Shown: one piece after another, positions 1 through 6,475 of the stretch | Layout: each line of letters begins with the position of its first letter | Numbering within the stretch: position 1 is the first letter of the stretch | Origin: JAAYYF01 sp040255585 | GTDB lineage: Bacteria > Deinococcota > Deinococci > Deinococcales > Trueperaceae | Direction of reading: 5' to 3' | DNA length: 12,201 bases | NCBI GenBank assembly: GCA_040255585.1 | Contig: JBDZVI010000086.1 | Span: 1 to 12,201, forward strand | The notes under the pieces: generated by a model | What the model saw: only the letters and a program-made list of their open reading frames with translations | What the model was told of the DNA's origin: nothing | Databases searched by the model: none | Program-made: the position numbers and the translations under genes

Positions 1-395
1 TAGCCGGCTGGACCGTGACGTCGCGCCTCACGCGGGCGTCGATGCTCGACGTGGTGCGGCAGGACTACATCCGTACCGCGCGCGCCAAGGGGCTCCCGCA
101 GGGCGTGGTCATGCGCAAGCACGCGCTGCGCAATGCCCTGCTGCCCGTCGTCACGTCCGTCGGCCTCCTCGTCGGGCAATCGGTGGGCGGCGCCGTCGTC
201 ATCGAGATCCTCTTCGGCATCAACGGCATCGGGAAGATGATGGTCGACGCCGTGCGGCAGCAGGACGTGCCAACGATCATGGGCGGCGTCCTGATCGCCG
301 CCGTGGTCATCGCGGTGGCGAACCTGCTCACCGACCTCTCGTACGCGGTCATCGACCCGCGGCTCGAGTCGATGTACGGAGAGCCGGCGACCTGA
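1..395 (+). CDS. ABC transporter permease, DppB/OppB-like (5' end missing)
   Basis: This is the C-terminal part of an inner-membrane permease of a peptide/nickel-type (Dpp/Opp) ABC importer; reading phase begins at base 3 and the true start lies before the window. About 130 residues remain. The opening part is the cytoplasmic EAA loop that contacts the ATPase subunit: RLTRASMLDVVRQDYIRTAR followed by AKGL and, further on, a KHALRNALLPV segment, which is the standard DppB pattern. Two or more hydrophobic membrane segments follow, and the chain ends with the family's usual 'DLSYAVIDPRL' tail. The GTG at base 15 is only an internal valine codon, because the reading frame is open upstream and the family match continues there. 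The stop TGA shares one base with the ATG of the next permease, so the two are translationally coupled. Transported substrate cannot be told from the permease. Confidence 0.93.
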   Translation, partial: AGWTVTSRLTRASMLDVVRQDYIRTARAKGLPQGVVMRKHALRNALLPVVTSVGLLVGQSVGGAVVIEILFGINGIGKMMVDAVRQQDVPTIMGGVLIAAVVIAVANLLTDLSYAVIDPRLESMYGEPAT

Positions 396-1261
396 TGCAG
401 GAGAGGCTCGGCCGGAACCCGTGGCAGACGGCGTGGCGACGCCTCAGTCGCAACGGCACGGCCGTGGCGGGGCTCTTCCTCCTGGCGGCGATCATCCTCG
501 CGTGCTTCAGCGCGCCGCTCTGGTTCGATTACCAGCGGGACGTGGTGGGCGTGAACATCTCCCAGCGCCTGCAGATCCCGGTGGAGGGCAAGCCGCTCGG
601 CACCGACGAGCTCGGTCGGAACCTGCTCGCGCGCATCCTGTGGGGCGGTCGCGTCTCGCTCACGATCGGCATCGGGTCGGTCGTGCTCGCCAGCCTCGCG
701 GCCACCCTTATCGGTACGACCGCGGCGTACTACGGCGGCCGCACCGACAATCTGCTCATGCGGGCGCTCGACGTGCTGCTGGCGATCCCGGCCATGCTGC
801 TGATGATCACGTTCGTGACCATCATGGCGCCCACCCAGACGAACCTAATGCTCGCCATCGGCCTGAGCTTCGTGCCCGGGATGGCACGCCTCGTGCGGGC
901 CCAGGTGCTCTCAGTGAAGGACCTCGAGTACGTGGCGGCCGTCAGGGCCCAGGGCGCGAGCGCCGCGCGGGTCCTCGTCGGGCACGTTCTTCCCAACGCC
1001 ATCGGACCCGTGATAGCCAGCTTCGTCATGTACATCCCGGGTGGGATCATGACCATCAGCGGCCTGGGGTTCATCGGCCTCGGCATCCAACCCCCCACCC
1101 CGGAGTGGGGCGCCATGCTCGCGAGCGGGCGCGCCTACATCCGGGACGCATGGCACATCACGACCCTGCCCGGCCTCGCGATCGTCATGACGATCATCGC
1201 TCTGACGCTGGTCGGCGATGGGCTCAGGGACGCCATCGACTCGCGGATGTCCAATCGGTGA
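395..1261 (+). CDS. ABC transporter permease, DppC/OppC-like
   Basis: Second inner-membrane permease of the peptide/nickel-type importer, 288 residues, the normal family length. Residues about 10-45 form the N-terminal OppC_N segment with one membrane helix (FLLAAIILACF), followed by a periplasmic stretch and the hallmark GTDELGRNLLARILWGGRVS near residues 69-88. Four or five more hydrophobic helices follow. The EAA loop is at about residues 180-206 (YVAAVRAQGASAARVLVGHV, then LPN), and the C-terminal hallmark GLGIQPPTPEWGAMLASGR is clear. The start ATG overlaps the stop of the upstream permease by one base, and its stop overlaps a possible GTG start of the downstream hydrolase (GTGA at 1258-1261). 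Together with the DppB-like partner it should form the membrane channel. The binding protein and ATPase genes are not in the window and are presumably upstream. Confidence 0.96.
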   Translation: MQERLGRNPWQTAWRRLSRNGTAVAGLFLLAAIILACFSAPLWFDYQRDVVGVNISQRLQIPVEGKPLGTDELGRNLLARILWGGRVSLTIGIGSVVLASLAATLIGTTAAYYGGRTDNLLMRALDVLLAIPAMLLMITFVTIMAPTQTNLMLAIGLSFVPGMARLVRAQVLSVKDLEYVAAVRAQGASAARVLVGHVLPNAIGPVIASFVMYIPGGIMTISGLGFIGLGIQPPTPEWGAMLASGRAYIRDAWHITTLPGLAIVMTIIALTLVGDGLRDAIDSRMSNR

Positions 1262-1320
1262 GCCCGTCGATACCTGCCGCCACGAGCGGCGCATGGAGCA
1301 AGCCTGCGGCCGGGAGCACC

Positions 1321-1365
1321 GAAGCCGCACGTATGGAGGCCGCACGCATGGAAGCAGCACCGAAG
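1321..1365 (+). repeat. 15-bp tandem repeat (three copies) at the 5' end of the hydrolase gene
   Basis: Three adjacent 15-base units, GAAGCCGCACGTATG, GAGGCCGCACGCATG and GAAGCAGCACCGAAG, encode EAARM-EAARM-EAAPK in the frame of the hydrolase. The first two differ at two positions and the third is more diverged. Each of the first two units ends in ATG, so the repeat multiplies in-frame start codons (1333 and 1348) and places a GGAGG-like sequence (bases 1335-1339) at a good distance from the second ATG. It may be part of the untranslated leader or of a non-conserved N-terminal tail. Confidence 0.8.
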
Positions 1366-3510
1366 GAAGCCCCGCCCACCCTCACGTTCAACCACTACCG
1401 CTCCGGCGTCTACGAGGGCAAGTTCGTGTTCGGCGGCAACGAGCTGCTCTGGCACGCGGTCGACCCGCAGACGCGCATGCAGCTCAAGCGCGTCCCCTTC
1501 GAGAAGAACATGAAGGAGTCGCTCTTCGACCTCCCTTCCCTACACGCGAACTTCGCCGCCCTCTCGTCGGCCGCGTGGAACGGCGAGAGCGTGACGCTCG
1601 ATAACGGCACCCGCTACAACCGCTACCTGGCGTTCCCGGGGACGGTCGACGGGCGGGAGGCGACGGGGCAGCTCTGGGCGATGCGCGGCGAACCGCCCAT
1701 CATGGACGTCGTCACGGTGGAAGGCAAGGTCGTCGCCTTCGTGATGCCAGGGCGCATATCGAGCGAGATGCTCATCCGCGACGGCCACGAGAGCGTGACG
1801 CCGTTCGCGAAGTACGCCGACCCGCAACTGTCGAAGGTCGAGTACGGGATCCGCCCGTTGGGCAACCAGGCCGTCCGGACGCGCGACGGTGTGAACCTCG
1901 CCACCGAGGTCTTCCTCCCGGCCGGCGGTCAACCGGGCCAGCGCTTCCCGACGATCGTCGTGCGCACGTGCTACGGCAAGGCGCGCGACCTCAACCGCTG
2001 CACCCACTGGGTGAACCGGGGCTACGCCTTCGTCATCCAGGACGTGCGGGGGCGCTCAGACTCGGACGGCGAGCTCGTGCCCTTCTATCACGAGCGCGAG
2101 GACGCCCGCGACCTGTTCGACTGGATCGCCGCGCAGGAGTGGAGCGACGGCAACATCGGCATGTGGGGCGCCAGCTACCTCGGCTACACGACGACGGCCG
2201 CGGCGACGACAGGCCACCCGAGCCTCAAGACCGCCATCAGCGAGGTGAACGTCGGCTCGCCCTTCTACTACGACACGGTGCGCCGCGGCGGCGCCGTGTG
2301 CTCGTGGCCGCTGCTGTGCTGGACGCTCGGCCAGTCCGTGTCCAACAGGACGGATTTCGACGTGTTCGGCGGCAAGACCGTCGACCCGGAGAAGGTCGTG
2401 CGCATGCGACCGCTGCTGGACATCCCCACTCAGGCGATCGGGAAGCGCTCCGGCCCTTGGGACATGTGGGCCGAGCACTACCAGTACGACGAGTTCTGGC
2501 GCCACTGCGACAACGGCGCGCACGCGCATGACGTCAAGGTCCCGATGCTGATCCTGTCGGGCTGGCACGACGGCGACGCCCTGGGCGTTCAGGAGACCTG
2601 GCGCTTCCTGACCGAGCACGACGTGCCGGGCCGGCGCATCATCATCGGGCCGTGGCCCCACGGGCTGAACGCGTTCCGCGACTGCATGGACCTGGCGTAC
2701 GGCGACAACGCCATCGACTACGACTTCGACACCCGCACCATCCGTTGGTTCGACCGCTACCTCAAGGGCGTGGCCAACGGCGAGGACGAGAAGCCGCGCG
2801 CGACCTACTACCTGGGCGGCGAGGGCGCGAACGAGTGGCGCACCTCCGATGATTGGAACCCGACGGAGGCGCGGCTCGTCGAGCTGTACCTGGACAGCGA
2901 CGGCGGCGCCAACTCCATGCACGGCAACGGCCGGCTCGTGACGACCCCCCTACCGGGCGGCAGGTTCGACACTTACGTGTACGACCCGAGCAACGTGGCG
3001 TCCGGCGACGGGCAGTTCACGCCATCTGTGCTCAACGAGCAGCAGTCGCGCCAGGATTACCTCGTGTACGAGACCGGTGTCCTGAAGGAGAACGTCGCCG
3101 TGGCCGGCAACCTGTCCGCGCGCTTCTTCGCCGCGTCGAGCGCAGTCGACACCGACTTCTTCGTCACCGTGTCCGACGTCGACGAGAAGGGCGTGGCGCG
3201 CAAGGTATCGACGAACGGCATCCGCGCCGAGTTCAGGAACTGGCCCGCCACGCCGTCGTCCCTCCTAACGCCGGGCAGCGTCGAGGCGTACGAGCTGTAC
3301 TTGCACTTCGCCGGGCACGTGTTCGGGGCCGGCCACAGGATCCGGGTGGACATCTGCTCAGCCGACTACATGACGTTCTTCCCCAACACGAACACCGGGG
3401 CGGACCCGTTCACCGATCCGGAGCCCGTCGTCGCAACGCAACGCGTGCACCACGGCGCCGACTGGCCTTCCTGCGTGCGGGTGCCAGTGCTCTACGGGGA
3501 GGTTCCTTAG
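1348..3510 (+). CDS. CocE/NonD family serine hydrolase (peptidase S15-like)
   Basis: Large alpha/beta-hydrolase, 720 residues from this start. Residues 1 to about 170 form an extra N-terminal domain seen in one branch of the family. The hydrolase core begins near residue 176 (VRTRDGVNLATEVFLP). The catalytic triad is visible: Ser276 in GASYLGY, Asp408 in GWHDGD and His438 in GPWPHG. From about residue 505 a C-terminal beta-rich jelly-roll domain follows (from LVELYLDSDGG). Family members cleave esters, amides or X-Pro dipeptides. There is no signal peptide, so it likely works in the cytoplasm on what the adjacent importer brings in; the substrate is not predictable. The start at 1348 was chosen for its GGAGG eight bases upstream. 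GTG at 1258 (overlapping the permease stop, 750 residues) and ATG at 1333 are in-frame alternatives. The frame stays open back to 421, but that part only reads through the permease gene. Confidence 0.93.
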   Translation: MEAAPKEAPPTLTFNHYRSGVYEGKFVFGGNELLWHAVDPQTRMQLKRVPFEKNMKESLFDLPSLHANFAALSSAAWNGESVTLDNGTRYNRYLAFPGTVDGREATGQLWAMRGEPPIMDVVTVEGKVVAFVMPGRISSEMLIRDGHESVTPFAKYADPQLSKVEYGIRPLGNQAVRTRDGVNLATEVFLPAGGQPGQRFPTIVVRTCYGKARDLNRCTHWVNRGYAFVIQDVRGRSDSDGELVPFYHEREDARDLFDWIAAQEWSDGNIGMWGASYLGYTTTAAATTGHPSLKTAISEVNVGSPFYYDTVRRGGAVCSWPLLCWTLGQSVSNRTDFDVFGGKTVDPEKVVRMRPLLDIPTQAIGKRSGPWDMWAEHYQYDEFWRHCDNGAHAHDVKVPMLILSGWHDGDALGVQETWRFLTEHDVPGRRIIIGPWPHGLNAFRDCMDLAYGDNAIDYDFDTRTIRWFDRYLKGVANGEDEKPRATYYLGGEGANEWRTSDDWNPTEARLVELYLDSDGGANSMHGNGRLVTTPLPGGRFDTYVYDPSNVASGDGQFTPSVLNEQQSRQDYLVYETGVLKENVAVAGNLSARFFAASSAVDTDFFVTVSDVDEKGVARKVSTNGIRAEFRNWPATPSSLLTPGSVEAYELYLHFAGHVFGAGHRIRVDICSADYMTFFPNTNTGADPFTDPEPVVATQRVHHGADWPSCVRVPVLYGEVP

Positions 3511-3616
3511 CTGCTCACCTGTGCTACCCGGTCAGCCGAATCGCCCTAGGCCAGGGCCGCTGTAGGAGACCCCGGGGCGAAAGCGGACCGACTACGCTTG
3601 CTTCTGGAGGGCGCTG

Positions 3617-3832
3617 ATGAAGTACAAGATCGCGTTGGAACATACCGACGAAGGCTACAGCGCAACGGTGCCCGGGCTCCCGGGCTGTTGGTCGGAAGGT
3701 AGCACTGAGAAAGACGCTATCGACAACATCCGAATAGCCATATCCGAGCACCTGAGCGTTCGTGATGAGCTGCTTGCCGGCAGCGTACGAGACACCGGGT
3801 TGAGCATCGACGACTTCAGGCAGCTGCTGTAA
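3617..3832 (+). CDS. HicB-like antitoxin, apparently solitary
   Basis: A 71-residue protein of the HicB-like superfamily. The N-terminal pattern KYKIALEHTDEGYSATVPGL followed by PGCWSEGSTEKDAIDNIRIAI is the typical partial RNase H-like fold of HicB antitoxins, in which a short beta-hairpin is followed by an alanine/isoleucine-rich helix. The C-terminal part is short and has no obvious ribbon-helix-helix or HTH DNA-binding domain, so it resembles the short orphan members. The start is well supported by GGAGG at 3606-3610, six bases before the ATG. HicA toxins are about 60-residue dsRNA-binding-like proteins, usually adjacent. I saw no such frame in 3511-3616 or in the 44 bases downstream before the convergent LtrA gene. 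Family identity is fairly sure; an actual toxin-antitoxin role is doubtful without a partner. Confidence 0.85.
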   Translation: MKYKIALEHTDEGYSATVPGLPGCWSEGSTEKDAIDNIRIAISEHLSVRDELLAGSVRDTGLSIDDFRQLL

Positions 3833-3876
3833 GCAGCGTACCGGCCCCACCTTGGGTGCGACAGCGCCGCCGATCG

Positions 3877-5040
3877 CTACGTAGTAGTGGACGATGGATG
3901 CGACGCGCCCCTCGTCCGAGCAAGGACCGTCCTCACCGCGAGGCCCCCGACGACCGCGAGCACAGCGAGGCTCAAGGCGATAACGGGCAGCTCGTGCTGC
4001 CAGACCACGGCGGCCACGCCGATGAGGACGAGTGCGGCGATCGCGACGTACCGCGTGAGCGCGACCCGCCCGAACCGCGAACGCAGGAACAACACGTTCC
4101 CCAGAAGGTAGACGAGCGGGCCAGCGATCGTGACCAGGACCATGGGCGTGCTCAAGTGAGAGTGGGTCAGGCGCAACTCGATCGAGACGGCGACCAGGAT
4201 CGCGCCACCCACCATCAGCGCATGGGCGTACGCGTAGGCCGAGCGCAGCGCGGCGGTGCCGTCTTCCCCGCCGAGCACATCGTGGCCGGCCAGGGCGAAG
4301 TAGTTGAACCACAGCGACACGAGGGCCGCGAAACCGACGACGAAGCCGGCGACGAGCCGGACATCGACGGCGCCGGCGGCCGCCAACGAGCCGCCCATCA
4401 GCAGGATCGACTCGCCCAGCGCGATGATGAACACCAGGCGGTTGCGCTCGGCGAGATGCTCGGCGTCCGTGTCCCAACCGGACATCGGGGCGCTGCCGAG
4501 ACCGGGGAACCAGAAGTCGACCCGTGGACCGAGGTAGTCGACGACCACGGCCACGAGCCAGACGACCAGCCGCACCTCCGAAGGTAGGAACGCCCCCACC
4601 AACCACAGGACGCCCGCGGCTGCCGACCAGGCGCCCAGGAGCCGGTAGTTCCGCGCCAGAGGCCCCTGGAACGCGATCACCATGAAGGTCGGCCTCAAGA
4701 GCCCCATCAGGACGTAGCAGGCCGCGAAGAGAACACCACCAGCGCCGAACGCCGCCGGGATGGCCGCGGCCATGCCCAGCGCGAACAGCATCAGCACGGC
4801 GTTCAGCAACTGAACGGCACCTCGGCCGGGATCGAGCCAGTTCATCATCCAGGCCGTGTAGTTCCAGCCCCACCAGATCGCGGCGAACACCACAGCCGTC
4901 TGGGCGAAACCACGCCACGACAGGTCAGAGATCAGGAGGTGCGAGATCTGGACGATGGCGAAGACGTAGACGAGGTCGAAGAAGAGCTCGATGGAGCCGA
5001 CGGTGGAGCGCTCCGAGCCTACAGCCCGCCCGAGCGTCAT
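3877..5040 (-). CDS. Low temperature requirement protein A (LtrA) family membrane protein
   Basis: Polytopic inner-membrane protein of the LtrA family, 387 residues, a normal length. The diagnostic N-terminal motif ELFFDLVYVFAIVQISHLL lies at about residues 18-36, followed by the family's tryptophan-rich AAIWWGWNYTAWMMNWLDP segment. About ten or more hydrophobic helices can be counted through the chain, and the family pattern ERNRLVFIIALGESIL is clear near the middle. LtrA was named from a Listeria mutant with poor growth in the cold, but its biochemical role is unknown. The start ATG has a GAGG-type Shine-Dalgarno about nine bases upstream on the minus strand. It converges with the HicB-like gene and diverges from the DUF1810 fusion gene across 192 bases, in which I found no convincing promoter for it. 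A 464-codon antisense-overlapping frame here is an artefact. Confidence 0.93.
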   Translation of the reverse strand: MTLGRAVGSERSTVGSIELFFDLVYVFAIVQISHLLISDLSWRGFAQTAVVFAAIWWGWNYTAWMMNWLDPGRGAVQLLNAVLMLFALGMAAAIPAAFGAGGVLFAACYVLMGLLRPTFMVIAFQGPLARNYRLLGAWSAAAGVLWLVGAFLPSEVRLVVWLVAVVVDYLGPRVDFWFPGLGSAPMSGWDTDAEHLAERNRLVFIIALGESILLMGGSLAAAGAVDVRLVAGFVVGFAALVSLWFNYFALAGHDVLGGEDGTAALRSAYAYAHALMVGGAILVAVSIELRLTHSHLSTPMVLVTIAGPLVYLLGNVLFLRSRFGRVALTRYVAIAALVLIGVAAVVWQHELPVIALSLAVLAVVGGLAVRTVLARTRGASHPSSTTT

Positions 5041-5232
5041 CCGAGCACCTCGTCCTTATGCGGGCGCACCGGTAAGCGAGCGCAACGCGCCACCACGCGG
5101 GAGGACGCTTCGATCTGGTTCCTACCGGTCATGGTCCACCGCCGCCAACTGTACTTCTTTCATGCTCGCGCCTCACTTGCGTCATAGGGTCCGGGCTGCG
5201 GCGCGAACGGTCGAGACAGTACGCTGGTTCCG

Positions 5233-6417
5233 ATGGTCGCACAAGACCCGCACGACCTCACCCGCTTCGTCACTGCCCAGAAGGACGCCTACGCCACCGC
5301 CTTGGCGGAGTTGACGGCGGGTCGGAAGACGAGCCATTGGATGTGGTTCGTCTTCCCCCAGGTCGTCGGGCTGGGCCATAGCGACATGGCAGTACGCTAC
5401 GCCATCGGTTCCTTGGCTGAGGCGCGGGCGTACCTGGACCACCCGCTGCTGGGCGCGCGCCTACGCGAGTGCGCCGCAGCCATTCTGAGCCATTCGGACG
5501 CGAGCGCGCGGCAGATTGTGGGCCCGATCGACGACGTCAAGCTGCGTTCGAGCATGACGTTGTTCGAGGCCGTGGACACCCGGGGCGGCCAGTTCTCGCA
5601 AGTGCTGGATCGCTACTACGACGGGGTGCGCGACCCGTTGACGCTGGCCATGGTGGCCGAGTGGGCCGATGCGGGGACCACTGCCGGCGCCGACGCTACC
5701 GCCGCCCTGCCACCCGCCGTGCCAACGAGCATGTGGGAGCAGCCCGAGGTGGCGGCGCGCTTCGCGGAGCGCCCGCCCGACCATCGGCTCGTCAAGCTGT
5801 TCCGTGGTGAGGACGAGTACGCTCCGGTCAAGACGGCCTGGAGCACGGGGCCGAAGCCGCGGGTCCTCGACCTCGGCTGCGCCGGCGGGCGCAACACCGT
5901 CTGGTTGGCCGAGCAGGGCGCGGATGTCCGGGCGCTCGACGCTTCCAGGGCGATGGTGGCCGAGACCCGCAGACGGCTGGCTGCTGTACTAGGTGCGCGT
6001 GAGGCGGCGTGGCGCGTCACGCGCGGCTACATGCACGACCTGAGCGAGTTCATCAGCGGCGAGTTCGATCTGGTCGTCGCTCTCGGGGTGCTGCAGGACG
6101 CCCAGAGCGACGCCGAGTGGCTCCAGGCCCTGTCCGAGTTGGCACGCGTCCTGCATCGGGGTGGGCTCGCGTTGGTGGCGAACTTCGCGCCGGACTCGGC
6201 GCCGAACGGAACACCGCTCACGCGCGAGCACGGAACGCAGGACGTGTGGGTCGGCTTCGGCTCACCCGACAGGCGCATGACCTTACCGGACCTCGAGCGG
6301 CTCGACGAGCACTTCCTCCGCCACGGCCTCGAGCCGGTACTGCCGACCGAGCGGGTAAGGGTCGAGACGGCGGGCGGCCAGCGGGTGACGCTCAACGCGC
6401 TGTACAAGAAGACCTAG
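5233..6417 (+). CDS. DUF1810 domain - class I SAM methyltransferase fusion protein
   Basis: One uninterrupted 394-residue frame with two domains that normally are separate proteins. Residues about 5-145 are a complete DUF1810 domain (DLTRFVTAQ, then GRKTSHWMWFVFPQVVGLGH, later LRSSMTLFEAV). DUF1810 has no established function that I know of. A short Ala/Thr/Pro linker (about 146-166) leads to a methyltransferase that matches its own family from MWEQPEVAARFAERPPDHRL onward. SAM motif I is VLDLGCAGGRN at 211-221, the acidic end of motif II is D236 in ALDAS, and a motif IV-like FDLVVALGVLQD is at 278-289. The methyltransferase substrate is unknown. The ATG at 5233 has no Shine-Dalgarno, but a TANNNT-type -10 (TACGCT, 5220-5225) sits seven bases upstream, so a leaderless message is possible. 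There is also no ribosome site before the internal Met167, which favours a genuine fusion over two overlapping genes. Confidence 0.92.
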   Translation: MVAQDPHDLTRFVTAQKDAYATALAELTAGRKTSHWMWFVFPQVVGLGHSDMAVRYAIGSLAEARAYLDHPLLGARLRECAAAILSHSDASARQIVGPIDDVKLRSSMTLFEAVDTRGGQFSQVLDRYYDGVRDPLTLAMVAEWADAGTTAGADATAALPPAVPTSMWEQPEVAARFAERPPDHRLVKLFRGEDEYAPVKTAWSTGPKPRVLDLGCAGGRNTVWLAEQGADVRALDASRAMVAETRRRLAAVLGAREAAWRVTRGYMHDLSEFISGEFDLVVALGVLQDAQSDAEWLQALSELARVLHRGGLALVANFAPDSAPNGTPLTREHGTQDVWVGFGSPDRRMTLPDLERLDEHFLRHGLEPVLPTERVRVETAGGQRVTLNALYKKT

Positions 6418-6435
6418 AGGTCCTTGGTTGCATTT

Positions 6436-6475
6436 TGCTCATTACGTTGAGTAGTTTTACTCAACGTAATGAGCA
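6436..6475. repeat. Perfect 18-bp inverted repeat spanning the ATPase start codon
   Basis: The left arm TGCTCATTACGTTGAGTA (6436-6453) and right arm TACTCAACGTAATGAGCA (6458-6475) are exact reverse complements, separated by GTTT. The segment is AT-rich compared with both flanking genes. The ATG of the ATPase gene (6469-6471) lies inside the right arm, and no Shine-Dalgarno is present. Weak promoter-like hexamers, such as TTGCAT (6428-6433) and TAGTTT (6452-6457) 18 bases apart, overlap it. It could act as an operator for a dimeric regulator, as an RNA hairpin that hides the start codon, or as the scar or recognition end of a mobile unit. There is no U-tract, so a simple terminator for the upstream gene is less likely. 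Confidence 0.95.

Noticed and set aside
421..1257. Long in-frame upstream extension of the hydrolase frame giving a 1029-residue protein
   Set aside because: It overlaps the clearly real DppC permease on the same strand, and the extra residues are low-complexity Arg/Pro/His-rich shadow sequence with no family resemblance.
2056..2922. A 288-codon antisense frame inside the hydrolase
   Set aside because: GC-rich third positions keep the opposite frame open; composition is Val/Ala/Arg shadow and there is no recognisable domain.
3511..3616. Short stems such as GCCCT-AGGCC-AGGGC downstream of the hydrolase as a terminator
   Set aside because: Only five pairs and no T-tract; this is expected by chance in such GC-rich DNA.
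3524..4918. A 464-codon minus-strand frame overlapping the LtrA gene and HicB-like gene
   Set aside because: It is an out-of-frame reading of LtrA, rich in arginine and glycine; the LtrA frame carries the family motifs.
5041..5232. Promoter for LtrA or a small gene in the divergent gap
   Set aside because: Candidate hexamers on the minus strand have poor -10 matches or spacings of 18-19 bases, and the short frames there have no family resemblance.
6418..6475. The 18-bp hairpin as an ordinary intrinsic terminator of the methyltransferase gene
   Set aside because: There is no U-tract after the stem, the stem is AT-rich, and its right arm includes the next gene's start codon.
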